From assembly GCA_030760725.1 (NCBI GenBank), contig JASWHV010000004.1, positions 50,249,136-50,313,135 of the forward strand: a stretch of DNA of 64,000 nucleotides, read 5' to 3'. This stretch comes from Neostapfia colusana (lineage: Eukaryota; Streptophyta; Magnoliopsida; Poales; Poaceae). Below are positions 33,728 through 45,526 of the stretch, piece by piece. A program made the translations under genes and the position numbers. A model generated the notes under the pieces. That model was not told the DNA's origin. It was given only the letters and a program-made list of their open reading frames with translations, and ran no database searches. Numbering within the stretch: the first letter of the stretch is position 1; every line of letters starts with the position of its first letter.

Positions 33728-34490
33728 ATGGTTCGCATGATCCGCACCGCCCGCAAGTCCACCGGAGGGAGAGTTCCCGTAGTTGCCCTTGCCCCGAGAG
33801 AGGATAACCGTCCGGTGACGTATCTCTCCTACGGATTGGCAGTAGGAGGCTTGTTGCGCCGTCTTTGACGTATGCTCCACGCCGCCGGCAATACGGGCAA
33901 GCTAATCATACACTACAGCTCTACCCGGACCGTCCGTGAGAAGTGGAAAGAATGGAGTTCAGAAATGAGGATTATCCATGAAAATCAGCTGCTTAAGATC
34001 CACCGCTCTCCAGCTTGTCGAGCGACACCGGTCGATGCGGAGAAGGATGTCACCCTTCCAGAGCCACATCTACCGTTGCCACCTGGACAGGACTGAGTAC
34101 ATGTATGTCCTCCAGCGTGAGAGTGGTACCACGGAGTACAAGTACCCGCTAGTGCAGCAGGGGACTTCCCATGAGCACATGGACCTGTGCTTGGAGGATG
34201 CTGCTATGCTCAGCACTCGACTGCAGGAGTGTCAGCAGGAGCTTCAGGATGTTCGTGACACCCTAAAGGAGACAGAGGCGCTGCTTCGAGCCAGCTTGAG
34301 GGCGAGAGAAAGAGGAGATGGGAATGAACTGTGTGTCACCATGAATGACACATGGACTCGTGACTCCCCAGATCGCGGGCGAGCAGGCGTCGCGGCACTT
34401 CTCCACCAGCAGCTTCCCCACCCAAAGCGGAGTCAGAGGGCAGCCGCAATAATGAGGAAGATCCCGAGGAGCCAGCTCAGTGACACGAGT
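33728..34490 (+). pseudogene. Element A ORF0 with H3-like tail, broken
   Basis: ATG 33728 directly follows the acceptor-like TTATGTTTTAG. The first 46 codons encode the same H3-like start as in B (MVRMIRTARKSTGGRVP) and stop at TGA 33866-33868, where B has CGA. Homology to B continues in the same frame from 33872, then a deletion of about 14 bases near 34050 shifts frame, and the rest (coiled-coil region, DLCLEDAAMLSTRLQECQQE) is open to about 34370 before another shift. Only a 46-residue peptide consisting mainly of the H3-like tail could be made. In the first 17 codons A and B differ at four positions, all silent. Confidence 0.88.
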
Positions 34491-34802
34491 CATGTAGAGT
34501 CCTTTCCCATAATTCAGCAGGTTATCGAGTCGGCGAGTCAATACCTAAGTTAATGGTGTGTTAATGTGTGGTGTGTGACGTGAGTTGTGGAAGCCATGGG
34601 AAATTGTCCACAACCTCGTCTTCAGGATGTTTTGCTTTGATGTGTGAACCCCTACGAATTAAGAGTGCATCTATTTTCGCGTAAGACATGAAACCCTCAG
34701 AAAATATAAATATACTAAGGTCTCAAAATTTTAAAGTTTAAACAAGCAAGTTGGGAAGTTAATACGTAATGCTTTAAATTGACATTTGGTTGATCATGAT
34801 AG

Positions 34803-37800
34803 ATGGCCGGAAGAGGAAAGGGTCGTGGTGCCAACCCCGCCAACAACAACGATGAGGCCAGCAACCCTCATCTTTCTGGAGGACAAGACAGGGGTGGTCG
34901 CCGTGAAGGAGTTGATCCCATCCACCAAATACTTGAGAATCAGAATCAGCTCATCCAGAGCCTAACTCAAGTGGTGGCCAACTTGCATCAAGTTCCACCT
35001 CCACAAGCTGCACCACGCCAACCAAGGTTGAGTGAGTTTCTAGAGACTCAACCTCCAAAGTTTGCAAGTGCTGCTGAACCTCTGGAGGCAGATGATTGGC
35101 TAAAGACCATTGAGAGCAAGATGAGGATCATACAATGCCAAGGGTATGAGAGGGTGCTGTTTGCCTCTCACCAGTTGCATGGACCTGCTGCTGATTGGTG
35201 GACCGCTTACGTAGCAGCCCATCATGACCCTGAGAACATCACTTGGGAAGAGTTCAAGCGCAGTTTCCACAACCATTACATACCAAGGGGTGAACTCAAA
35301 AACAAGAGGAAGGAGTTCTTGGGGCTGCATCAAAGAAACATGACTGTGATGGAATACCTCACTAAGTTCACCCAACTATCCCGTTATGCACCACGGGACA
35401 TCGAAACTGATGAGCAGAAAAAGGACTGCTTTGTGGAAGGACTTACTGCGGAGATGCAATGTGCAATGTCCTCCAACGAGTATGAAAGCTTCCCAAAGAT
35501 GGTGGACAGAGCATTTGTTGTGGAGAGGAAGCTCAAGGCCTTGGAAAACGAAAACAAGAGGAAGGCAGGATGGTCACACCAAGCCTCGAGTAGCAACACA
35601 CGCCCACGACTGATGCAGCCACCCGCAGGGCAGACGAGCCGTGCTGTGGTACCCTACTCAGCACCGAGAGGGTACAACCCGAATTTCAGGTCTCCGTCAG
35701 CACCAGCACAGTCACAACGTCAGTTTGTACAGCAGCCTCGTCCCACATATCAACCTCGACCACCAGTGCAAGGACCACAGAACCAACCCAAGACAACAAA
35801 GGCCAAGCACCTGAGGTTGGGGTGCAATGCTTCAACTGTGGTGAAGTGGGGCACTACGCCCATAAGTGCCCAAAGAAGAAGCCCATGCAGCCACAACAGA
35901 AGAATGTGATGCAAGGACGGGTGAACCACGTGACCATGGAGGAGGCACAAGAGGCACCCGACGTGGTAGTTGGTAAGTTTCCTGCCAATTTACACATTAC
36001 AACCCTGTTGTTTGATTCTGGTGCTACCCACTCGTTCATTGCTCAAGGGTTTGTTAAGAAGCATGATCTAGCAACCACACAAATGAACCATATGCTAGCA
36101 GTGAATTCTCCAGGCGGAGAAATATGGACAAGACAAGTGTGTCCCAAGGTGAATCTAGACATTAATGGGGTAGTATTTACTGCCAACCTCATAGTGATAG
36201 ATTCCCAAGGGATAGATATTATTTTGGGTATGGATTGGTTGACCAAACATAAAGGAATCATCCATTATTCAACAAGAACGGTGGAACTAACTCACCCTAA
36301 GTGCACAAGAGTAAAGTTCATAACTATACAAGAGCCTAGGAGGGACATTAAACTCAATCAAGTTGAGGTGGAAGTGGAGGAGATCAGGATCATCAGGGAA
36401 TATCCAGACGTTTTTCTGGAGGAGTTGCCAGGTATGCCCCCCGATCGTGAAGTGGAATTCGCGATTGAGCTAGTACCTGGAACAGCTCCGATATACAAGA
36501 GACCATATCGGATGGACTCCAAACAGCTGGAAGAACTCAAGGAACATTTAAGAGAATTGACAGAAAATTGGTACATTCATCCTAGTTCCTCACCATGGGG
36601 AGCTCCAGTGATATTTGTGCCCAAGAAGGATGGGACCCAAAGGCTATGCGTGGACTACCGTGCGTTGAATGAAGTAACCATAAAGAACAAGTACCCATTA
36701 CCCAGCATTGAAGACTTGTTTGATCAGTTGAGGGGAGCTTGTGTGTTCTCGAAAATTGATCTCAGGTCGGGATACCACCAACATAAGATAAGGCAAACTG
36801 ATATTCCAAAGACAGCTTTCGTATCTCGGTACAGACTGTATGAATACACCGTCATGCCTTTCGGGATAACCAATGCCCCGGCATACTTCATGTATCTCAT
36901 GAACAAGGTATTCATGGAATATCTAGACAAATTTGTGGTGGTTTTCATAGATGACATTCTCGTCTTCTCCAAAGATGAAGAAGAACATGAGAAACACCTA
37001 AGGTTGGTGTTGCAAAAGCTGAGAGAACACCAACTATATGCCAAGTTGAGCAAGTGTGAGTTTTGGCTGAAGAGAGTTACCTTCTTAGGACATATAATCT
37101 CGGAGGGAGGAATCTCCATAGATCCCGCCAAGATCGAGGATGTACAAAGTGGAAGACCCCTGAGAATGTCGGGGAAGTTCGAAGCTTCTTAGGATTGGTT
37201 GGGTATTATCGACGGTTTATCGAGGGTTTCTCCAAGATTTCGAGACCCCTCACCAAATTGTTGGAGAAGGGAATCACATTCAAATGGACACCGCAGTGCG
37301 AGACGAGTTTTCAGGACTGCAGAAAAGATTGACAACAGCCCCAGTGCTAGTTATGCCAGATATGCAGAAGAACTTTTTGGTGTACTGCGATGCCTATGGA
37401 AACGGGTTGCGATGTGTTCTCATGCAAGAGGGGCATGTCGTGGCTTATACGTCCCGGCAGCTCCGGAAACACGAGAAGAACTATCCTACACATGACCTAG
37501 AACTAGCCGCAATGGTACACGCGTTGAAAATTTGGCGGCACTACTTAATGGGGAAGAGGACAGAGATATATACGGATCATAAGAGCTTAAAGTATATTTT
37601 CACACAGCCAGATCTCAACCTCAGAAAAAGGAGATGGTTAGAGCTAATCGACGACTTTGATGTGGGCATCAACTATCATCCTAGGAAAGCGAATGTCGTG
37701 GTAGATGCTTTAAGCCGGAAGGTGCAGGTCAATAGGTTGAGCTTCAAGGACATGCCTGCAGAATTGAAGGACGATGTTATAAGACTCAATCTATGCCTGG

Positions 37801-39268
37801 TAAATAGTGGTGAAGCCATCGCCATGGAAGTGGACTCCACATTAGAGCAAGACATACGCGATGGTCAAAAGAATGATGAGAAGATACAAGAAATCAGAAA
37901 ACTCATCAAGGATAATAAAGCCCCTGGTTTCAGAGAGGATGAACAAGGTACGTTGTGGCACGGGAAAAGAATCTGTGTGCCTGAAGTGAAGGAGATCCGT
38001 GAATTGATTTTGAAGGAGGCTCACGATTCCGACTATTCCATTCATCCTGGGAGTACGAAGATGTATCATGACCTCAAGAGCAGATATTGGTGGTATGGCA
38101 TGAAGCGAGATGTCGTGGAACATGTTGCCCTATGTGACACATGTCAGTTGGTGAAAGCAGAACATCAACGACCCGCGGGATTATTGCAACCACTTAAAGT
38201 GCCTGAATGGAAATGGGAAGAAATCGGTATGGATTTCATAGTGGGACTACCCAGGACCCAATCAGAATATGATTCGATATGGATCATCATCGATAGGCTA
38301 ACTAAGGTAGCTCATTCATCCCTGTGAAAGAAAGCTACAGCGGATCCAAATTGGCAGAATTATACATGTCAAGGATCGTGTGTTTCCATGGAGTGCCAAA
38401 GAAGATAGTGTCAAATCGAGGGACGCAGTTCACCTCAAGGTTCTGGCAGAAGTTGCATGAAACCATGGGAACTAATCTGAATTTTATTTCTTCCTATCAT
38501 CCCCAAACCGACGGACAGACGGAAAGAACCAATCAGATCCTTGAGGATATGTTGAGAGCGTGTGCGCTCAAGAACAATAGGAGTTGGGATAAGAACTTAC
38601 CGTATGCAGAGTTCTCCTATAACAACAGCTATCAAGCTAGTATGAAGATGTCACCATTTGAGGCTTTGTATGGGAGGATGTGCAGAACTCCACTATTTTG
38701 GAACCAAATAGGGGAAAGTAAAGTGTTTGGGCCCGAAGTACTACAAGAAGTCGAGGCAAAAGTGAGGGAAATCCGCAACAACCTGAGGATAGCACAGACC
38801 CGACAAAAGAGTTATGCCGATGTACGGAGAAGAGAGCTTATTTTCAATGTGGGAGACTATGTCTATCTCAAGGTGTCCCCTATCCGAGGACTTCGTCGGT
38901 TCAAGGTGAAAGGGAAGTTATCACCTCGATACATCGGACCCTTTCAAGTTCTGGAGAGGAAAGACGAAGTGGCATATCAACTAGAACTGCCGGCTAGCCT
39001 ATCAGATGTGCATGACGTATTCCATGTGTCACAGCTCAAGAAATGTCTGAGGACGCCTGAAGAGATGTTACCCATGAATGAGGTTGACGTAGCTGAGGAT
39101 CTGTCTTATGCCGAGCAACCATTCAAGATTTTAGAGACAAGGGAACGCCTCACAAGAAATAAAAGAATCCGGATGTGCAAGGTGCAGTGGAAGCATCACT
39201 CGGAAGAGGAAGCCACATGGGAGCGAGAAGACGAGCTTAAGACACAGTTTCCAGAATTGTTTTCTTAG
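34803..39268 (+). pseudogene. Element A gag-pol polyprotein with chromodomain, frameshifted
   Basis: It has the same domain order as in B: gag from ATG 34803, CCHC knuckle (CFNCGEVGHYAHKC, about 35825), protease (LFDSGATHSF, about 36008), reverse transcriptase (FVVVFIDDILVFS, about 36935), RNase H (VYCDAYGNGL, TDHKSLKY), integrase (LCDTCQ, MDFIVGLP) and chromodomain (MCKVQWKHHSEEEATWERED) ending at TAG 39266-39268. Frameshifts occur near 35785 (one C lost relative to B), 37140, 37310 and 38310. The second integrase aspartate is changed: IVSNRGTQF here against IVSDRGTQF in B. RNase H has YCDAYG where B has YCDASG. The gag ATG follows GATCATGATAG. The copy cannot make a working polyprotein. Confidence 0.93.
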
Positions 39269-39299
39269 AACCACCAATCTCGAGGACGAGATTTCTTTT

Positions 39300-39311
39300 A
39301 AGGGGGGTAGA
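39300..39311 (+). promoter_or_regulatory. Element A polypurine tract
   Basis: AAGGGGGGTAGA ends two bases before the 3' LTR start at 39314. Confidence 0.88.
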
Positions 39312-39313
39312 GC

Positions 39314-42300
39314 TGTAACACCCCAAAATTCTGTTAAGAGGGGAATTATAAAAATTTTGGACGTACTGCATGTGGTGCAGAAATTCAAATTCAAATTGGA
39401 ATTCAAATTCAAATCAAAATAGAAAAGAAATGGAAAAAGAAAAAGAAACCCCCCTGGCCAGTGGGCCGAAGCCCACCAGCCGGCCCACCATACCCCCCCC
39501 CCGCGCCAGCCCACAGCTGCGCGCCTCTCCCTCTCACTGACATGCAGGGCCCGCGTGTCATCCCCCACCTCTCGTTCACGCCAACCGTCGGGACTCCTCC
39601 GTGCGCCCGAATCAAAACCACCCCAGAAACCCGCGTCCCCCAGCCGAATTCTGGTCCCGGATGACTCCGGCTCGATCCCAACAGACACGCCGCCCTCCCT
39701 CGTCTATATAAGCGCCGACATCGCCCGTTTTTTTTCATCCCGATCGACTGTTTTTCCTCCCGGTGAGAACCAGAGCTTCTCCAGCCGTTTTCTCTCGATC
39801 CCTGCTCGGATTTCCGATCTAACGCGCCGATCGTGTTCCACCGCCTCCGGGGAATCATGCAGGTGCAGAAAACTCGGTGGTTTGCGCTCTAGGCACAGCT
39901 CCAACGAGCAACGTAGCGGTTCCACCTCGGACCTCGTCGCCGACCGTCTTCCAGGACCTCCGAGCTCAAGAAAAACCCCGAGGTGAGATCCCCGACCTCC
40001 CCTCTACCGATCTATGCCATGAAATCCCACTTTTAGGAGGTATAGACGAAGATCTGATGTTCTCCGGCGATATCGCCGCCTCCCGCCGCCGCGCGCCGCC
40101 GGGCAGCGCGGGCTGGCTCCGGCCAGGGCGACGTGGCCGCTTGTGCGCCGTCTATTTTAAATCGCACGGTAGAATTAAAACCCGCGTGTACCGGTTCGGC
40201 GATCTAATCTGAGCCGTCTGTTTTAAATCGGACGGTCTACATCAGCCCCGCGTTGTAAAGGCCGGGATTCTTACACACTACCCCCTGAGGATCTTGGAAA
40301 ACACGAGCTAGCCCCGGAAACATCTGATCTAGCCCCTGGAACTTCAAAAATTCGTGTAAATTCATTTAAAAATCAGTTTTAGCCCCTGGACTTAATAAAA
40401 ATTAGGAAAACCCCTCTGTTATGTGTAGTTAGACCCCTAGAAATTTATGAAATAATAAACTAGACCCTGTAGTAGGGTGGATTTACCTTTTTGACCCTAT
40501 ATGATATTAAATTCAGAAAATTGAATATGTGATTAGTATTTAAATTTAAAAAGGTGAGGCAAACACATTGTAAATTCAAATTTAAACTCTCCTAGCACTT
40601 GGAAAACTTTAGAATGAGTTAAAAATAGATTTTAAGCTGAAATGAATCTGTCTAATTGATTGTTCACATTTATTAGTTATAGGGACACATTTTTAGGTTA
40701 GGAAATAATTCTAAAATTGGTAAAATAAATTTAAATTAGTTCACATCAGAGGAGAAGTTCAAAAATATATTATTTAATATTTTAGATCAGAACCTATTCT
40801 GTTTAGATGACGTGTCTTACTATTTTCATGATAAAGTTCACATTTAGGCATAGAAAATAAATCTGAAAATATAGGAAAATAGGTATGCATAACTAGAAAA
40901 ATGATAAATGAAGTTTCCAAATCCAAAGATTTCAGTTTAGGATTTGGTAGAAGATCTGAAAACCCATTTGGAGTACGAAAATACCTTCCATGCAAACTTG
41001 GTAGTTAAGAAGTATATTAATTAAATATAAAGAATTTATTCAAATTGAAAATTCATATATAGTGTGCAAACAGAAATCTGAAATACAAAAGTTAGAAATC
41101 ATATGCATATGTTTAAAAGTGCATCAAGGCTAAAAATCAACACAGCTAGAGTAAACACAACACTTAGAAATGTGAATGACTATCATATGTATGTATGTGT
41201 AGAGTGAAAGTGTGAACTATGTCTTATGGATTGTTGTTTTCTTTTGCTATGTGTGTTGGCATGAGTAGAACCTGCCCCAGAGCAAGTTCTTCCCTTCCAA
41301 GACCAGGACTTTCCATTCCCAGAGCAGCAGGAAGAAGGCAAGTGTTCTTGACCACTTTGATCCTATGCTAGGATGTGTAGATAGAATTATTTGCATTGTC
41401 AATTGAAATATGAAACTCATGCTAGGAAGTTTCCCTAGAATTGCATTACCTTGTTTCCTTGTAGCTTGGGTTGGGATTTATTTTATCATGTCATTTATTT
41501 ATATGCTTATGCTTAGCCATGCTTAGAATGGGATAATTGGGATATGAGATCATCAATTTATTTACCTTACTCTTGAATGAGACATTATGAGTTATGTAGA
41601 GGTAGGGATCGAGGCAAGTTGGATGATTTGGTTGGTGCTGGGTGCACGAGACTCGGGTTTGTGTTTAGTACTTGCCTGGATCCTAAGGACCGGTTCATGG
41701 AGCATGTAACCTGGCTTTACCGTGCCAACCACATGCTGAGATGGGGCAGCTTGGCCAATTAATTAGGTGTATCCCCGGCGTAGTATGGGTGTGTTGGATG
41801 GTGCGGGGAATAGGTGTCAGCTGGACTACCATATGAACCGCAAGGCTCAAGAGGGGGCCACTGCAGCGGGGTTGGAGCCTCTTGTATGCTGTTAGGGGTG
41901 AAACCTCAGTGGGCCCACGCTCCTCGGGAATCCCTTTGTAAAGGCTTCGTAGTGATCTCCTGGCTACACACCGGGGAAGTGTGAATGTGGTTCGTAGCCA
42001 CTGGCATAATGGAGGTTCTTTTAGTCCACCCGGCAACGGGGGATGAAATCACTACATGTGGGTACAGTGGTGCAAACTCTGCAGAGTCAAAACTGTCATG
42101 ACAGCCGTGCTCACGGTCAAGAGCGGCTTGGACTTATTCACGATTAGAGGATGATGGATTTTGGAAGTTGAGGATGATTAAGCGGGGAGCTTGACATTGT
42201 ATATTATGATTATGGTTACTAGATTTTGATGATGGGTTGGGAGATTGGGACCATTTCACCGGTGTAGTAATGTAGGTGTTTAATAAGCTAAGGTAATAGG

Positions 42301-42740
42301 TATTAATTGCGTAGTGCTTTAACGATGAGTTCAACCTCTCCTTGTTCTAGCCATGCATGACATAACTTTCCCACACTTGCTGAGTACCAACGGTACTCAA
42401 ACTTGCATATTTGTTGGTTTAAATTGCTACTCAGGTCAAGGGGATGATGTGGTGTTCAATGACCAAGACTTCGGACCCGAAGAAGGATTCTAGGTTCATG
42501 GAGTCCCCCGGGCAACGCCTGTGACGGAGCCCACAAGAATAATATTCCGCTGCTATTTTATTTACATGTTAAGAACTTATTATCGTCCATCGAGACATAT
42601 GCGTTGTAAGACATATTTATATTTGACACCTGGCTTGTAATAAATGATGCTTCACTATTTGTCATCACATGTATGAGAAAATGATCCTGGCATACATGTG
42701 ATATTCACTCGGTTGTTCTTCAGAGAAACCGGGTGTGACA
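39314..42740 (+). repeat. Element A 3' LTR (uninterrupted)
   Basis: 3427 bases, TGTAACACCCC to GGGTGTGACA. TATATAAG is at 39705-39712; the donor-like GAG|GTGAGA has its GT at 39983. The hairpin block contains CACAC/GTGTG (41967-41983), CCCG-GCAA-CGGG (about 42031), CTCTGCAGAG (42077-42086), CTGTCATGACAG (42093-42104) and CCGTGCTCACGG (42105-42116). The target duplication ATCCT follows at 42741-42745. Confidence 0.94.
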
Positions 42741-42745
42741 ATCCT

Positions 42746-43257
42746 CCCCGTGCCGCCTCCTCCTTCCCGACATCTATCCCCACCGTGCGCTGCCCCCTCC
42801 CCACCGTCCCCCACCGCTGACGCTCTCCCACTGCGCCGAGCCCCCCTTTTAGATTATTTAGATTGTTTATATTACTTGTTTAGAGACCTTGACGATTGCC
42901 TAGATTAATTGTTTAGATTTTGTTTGAAGGTGGACCATAGAGCAAATTGTTTAGAGAGCAAATTAATTGTTTACATAAGAAAGCAAAGCAAATTTAGCTC
43001 AATTATTTCTTCTACATTTTCTGTGTGTGTTCATACCTGCACCAATAAGTTGTTTAGAATAGTTGTGTTAAAAGAGATAGTTTTGTTGTGCTAACAGGTA
43101 GTCCATGTCATCTTTGTAATCACCGAGTACTATAACAGGGATACATGTTGTCTTTGTAAATCCACCATGTTCATTCTATTTTATATATTAGGATGCAATT
43201 TTATATATTAGAATGCCTTTGTAATCACTAAGTACTATAAGAAGAAACCCCTTATGT
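42746..43257 (+). other. CACTA interior, 5' part of the TnpA-like gene
   Basis: A C/T-rich start continues the leader cut at 17580, then AT-rich DNA (about 42850-43250) that looks like intron sequence, ending in TTGTTTTCAAG just before the first recognisable exon. No clear coding exon was identified here. Confidence 0.45.
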
Positions 43258-44660
43258 TTGTTTTCAAGTTCTAACATAGAAAGCCCTGAGAAGACTGGTG
43301 CTAGTAGTAATAATGAAGCCGACAATGTTAAGTTTAGTGACTCCAGCAGTTCAGACTCACATCACAGTCCATCGGATCATTTTCCAAATATAAAAATTAA
43401 AAAGAATTCAGAGGATCTCGACCCGGACTATGATCCTGCCGACGAGGTATGGATCACGAATCTTAACTCCAACAGTTTAAGTTAATGTTGGTTGTCAAGT
43501 ATATGAAGCCTTATAATTCTTTTCTACCTAGCACAATTGCCAAGACAACGATGAGGAGACTTTAGCTCCTAAAACCGCAAAAGTGTCTCCAATGGTTGAA
43601 TCCTCAAATTCAGTAAAGCGGAAATGAGGGCAACGAGGTCCCAATAAGGGTCCATTGAACCGCATCATATAGATAACAAGTGTCGGTCCAGGTGATCTTC
43701 CCCAAGAACCACTGGATTCAATTACAAAGTTCCGAAATGCATGCAATTGTCTTGTTAGAGAGATCGTGTCGATCACAACCGAGAATTGGAGAAAATTCCC
43801 TGAGGCGGACAAGAATGAGTTGTGGGAGAAGTTAAAGAAACAATTTAAGTTCCCAAAAGGCACGGAAGAAGCTGTAAAGAAAGCAACATTGGTCTCTTGC
43901 GGCAAGAAGTTTCGTGGTTGGAACAGTGAAATGAATGCTTATGTTAAGGACAATAAGGTCCCTAGCACGAAGAAGATGGGAAAAATCACACAAGCTCAGT
44001 GGCAAGAATTTGTTCGTCAATAGACCACACCGGAGGATAAAGCCTTAAGTGAATCTAGGTCAGAGCTTGCCAAAAAGAACTAATACCGTCATCACTTGGG
44101 GTCTACCATATATGCCCCCAAAGTTGAGAAATGGAATAAAATATTAGAGGAAACTGTAAGTAAGGGCAATCCTTACCTGCTACAAGGTTGTGATGACAGA
44201 ACTAAGTGGTGGATCTTAGCTCGGTCAGGTTTGACTAGCGAGGGCAAACTTGAAAAGCCCGACTCTGTGAACCAAGTAGAGTAAAAAAATGAAAGAAGTA
44301 ATTGAAAAGCAATAGAAGGGTCTCTTCAAGCCGAAGAGGGAGAATAACCAACTTACCACTATCCTAGGCAATCCTGAACACGGTGGACGGGTTCGAGCAA
44401 TCTCTTCTCAGATGTACTGGAGAGATGGTTTCTCGAACGATAAAGAGTTATATAGAAGACGTAACAAGTTCAAGAAGACAATTGAAGATACGATTGATCA
44501 AAAAGTCAAGACATCTGTTAAAGAAAGAATAGATGAACTTATAAAATCGGGACAATTAATGCCACAGAATAGAGCGATGGTTCCCGTGGCAATGGAGCAT
44601 TTGATATCTCCATCTTCCTACCCTAGCAGCGTAGGTTCTGTGTCAGGCTCAGGATCAACC
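43258..44660 (+). pseudogene. CACTA TnpA-like protein (plant transposase, Transposase_24 type), decayed
   Basis: An acidic, serine-rich exon (SEDLDPDYDPADE) ends at 43446 with GT at 43447. An 85-base intron ends CTACCTAG, and the next exon starts at 43532. The core then reads TENWRKFPEADKNELWEKLK and KKATLVSCGKKFRGWNSEMN, the pattern of the En/Spm TnpA-related family, followed by SGLTSEGKLEKPDSVNQVE and, in another frame, KELYRRRNKFKKTIEDTIDQ. In-frame stops lie at 43625-43627, about 43667, 44021-44023 and about 44082, and the frame shifts near 44300. TnpA proteins bind subterminal motifs and bring the ends together. The gene is transcribed away from the TNP2 gene and is dead in this copy. 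Confidence 0.82.
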
Positions 44661-44839
44661 CATAAGTTCCCGTCGATGATATTGTTAAGGACACATCTTA
44701 TCGTCTTCTTGTCACGACCGGCAGAGCAGGGAACAAAACAAAACAGGTTGCCACTGCTATGGCAAAGCCGAACCTTGTCTTCAATGGCAATCCACATAAG
44801 TTCCCTGTCGATGATATTGTTAAGGACACATTTGATAAA
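44661..44839 (+). other. 3' flank of the TnpA-like gene
   Basis: It contains a short direct repeat of CATAAGTTCCC(G/T)GTCGATGAT, each followed by ATTGTTAAGGACACAT, at about 44661 and 44797 (period about 135). No further gene was seen before the subterminal repeats. Confidence 0.5.
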
Positions 44840-45000
44840 GAGTCTTCACAGGCGGCTAGTCGTAGGTATAGAACTGCCTGTGATATACTTTTTCACAGGC
44901 GGTTTAAGTTTCCGCCTATGAAAATTGCTTATTATCATAGGCTCTTCATTTTAGGCGGTTTTGAAAACCACGTGCAATAATACGTTTAGAGCTGCCTGAG
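44840..45000. repeat. CACTA right subterminal repeats
   Basis: TTCACAGGCGGCTAGTCGTAG at about 44846 matches the left-end unit at about 7792. CCTGTGATA, CACAGGCGG and TTAGGCGG motifs follow up to the right terminal repeat. Confidence 0.75.
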
Positions 45001-45007
45001 ATGAAGC

Positions 45008-45021
45008 TTGTTGTAGTAGTG
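45008..45021 (-). repeat. CACTA right terminal inverted repeat
   Basis: TTGTTGTAGTAGTG, inverted match to 6316-6329 with one mismatch. The following triplet TCA compares with TGA at the left end. Confidence 0.9.
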
Positions 45022-45526
45022 TCAGGTCCTCCAGTTTTCTACAAATTAGTTCAGCCAATCTCTTATGTCTATAGAACACTAGAACTAAAGTTCATATTGG
45101 CAGATGGGTTCTTTCTATATTTTCTTTGCACAACAGAGGCAACAAAGTTTTTCTTAGCACTCCCACACAGTCCTCTGTTCTTCACAAATTCAAGTCTTTA
45201 GTTCCCTGAATTGCATTATAGAAACTTACGCATATACATGTCGATAGTACTCACGACGAAGGGACTTTGACAGAGTTCATCCCTTGAAGTGTGGGTCAGT
45301 TGATCAAGCTCAGAAGGATCAAGGGATAGGAGATCACTAACTTATTATATATATTTCTCCCCTACAAAAAAGTCAAGCTCTGGTTTGCATTTAACAGCTT
45401 TTAAGTTTTTACTTTGTATTCACTCTGTTGGTTAGGAAATGAAAAGTGAATTAGGTCTAGATGCTTTGATACTCCTCCTGCATGACCAGAAAAACCTATG
45501 GAGTATTGGGTAGATGTCTTTTCATC
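45022..45526 (+). mobile_element. LTR 'E', second segment
   Basis: AT-rich sequence continuing E after the CACTA insertion. The stretch CAAGCTCTGGTTTGCAT near 45374 resembles the reverse complement of the F LTR-like region near 60307. It ends abruptly at 45526 where the inverted LTR D begins with GCTCATTGCAG. Confidence 0.6.

Larger units (their letters stand above)
17580..42740 (+). mobile_element. Ty3/gypsy chromovirus 'A', complete structure, decayed, hosting element B
   Basis: The left LTR (17580-18546 plus 31049-33508) and right LTR (39314-42740) are both 3427 bases and start TGTAACACCCC and end GGTGTGACA. The element has an initiator-Met primer site, ORF0, gag-pol with a C-terminal chromodomain, and a polypurine tract. 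A 5-bp duplication ATCCT flanks it. Without element B it is about 12.66 kb. LTR divergence in the stretches I compared is roughly 2-4 percent, so A is clearly older than B. The domain order and chromodomain fit the Tekay/Del-type chromoviruses. Nonsense mutations and frameshifts in ORF0 and gag-pol make it non-autonomous. Confidence 0.93.
6316..45021. mobile_element. CACTA (En/Spm) DNA transposon carrying nested retrotransposons
   Basis: The ends are CACTACTACAAAAA at 6316 and its inverted counterpart TTGTTGTAGTAGTG ending at 45021. Subterminal repeats with ACAGGCGG and CCGCCTGT motifs lie inside both ends. The flanking triplets are TGA (6313-6315) and TCA (45022-45024), one base short of the expected 3-bp duplication. 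Removing retrotransposon A (17580-42740 plus one duplication) leaves about 13.5 kb. It encodes a TNP2-type transposase (minus strand, 8018-11421) and a TnpA-like protein (plus strand, 43258-44660), both broken, and contains captured exonuclease-like and SUMO-E2-like genes. The copy cannot make its own transposase but could in principle be mobilised in trans if the ends still work. Confidence 0.92.
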
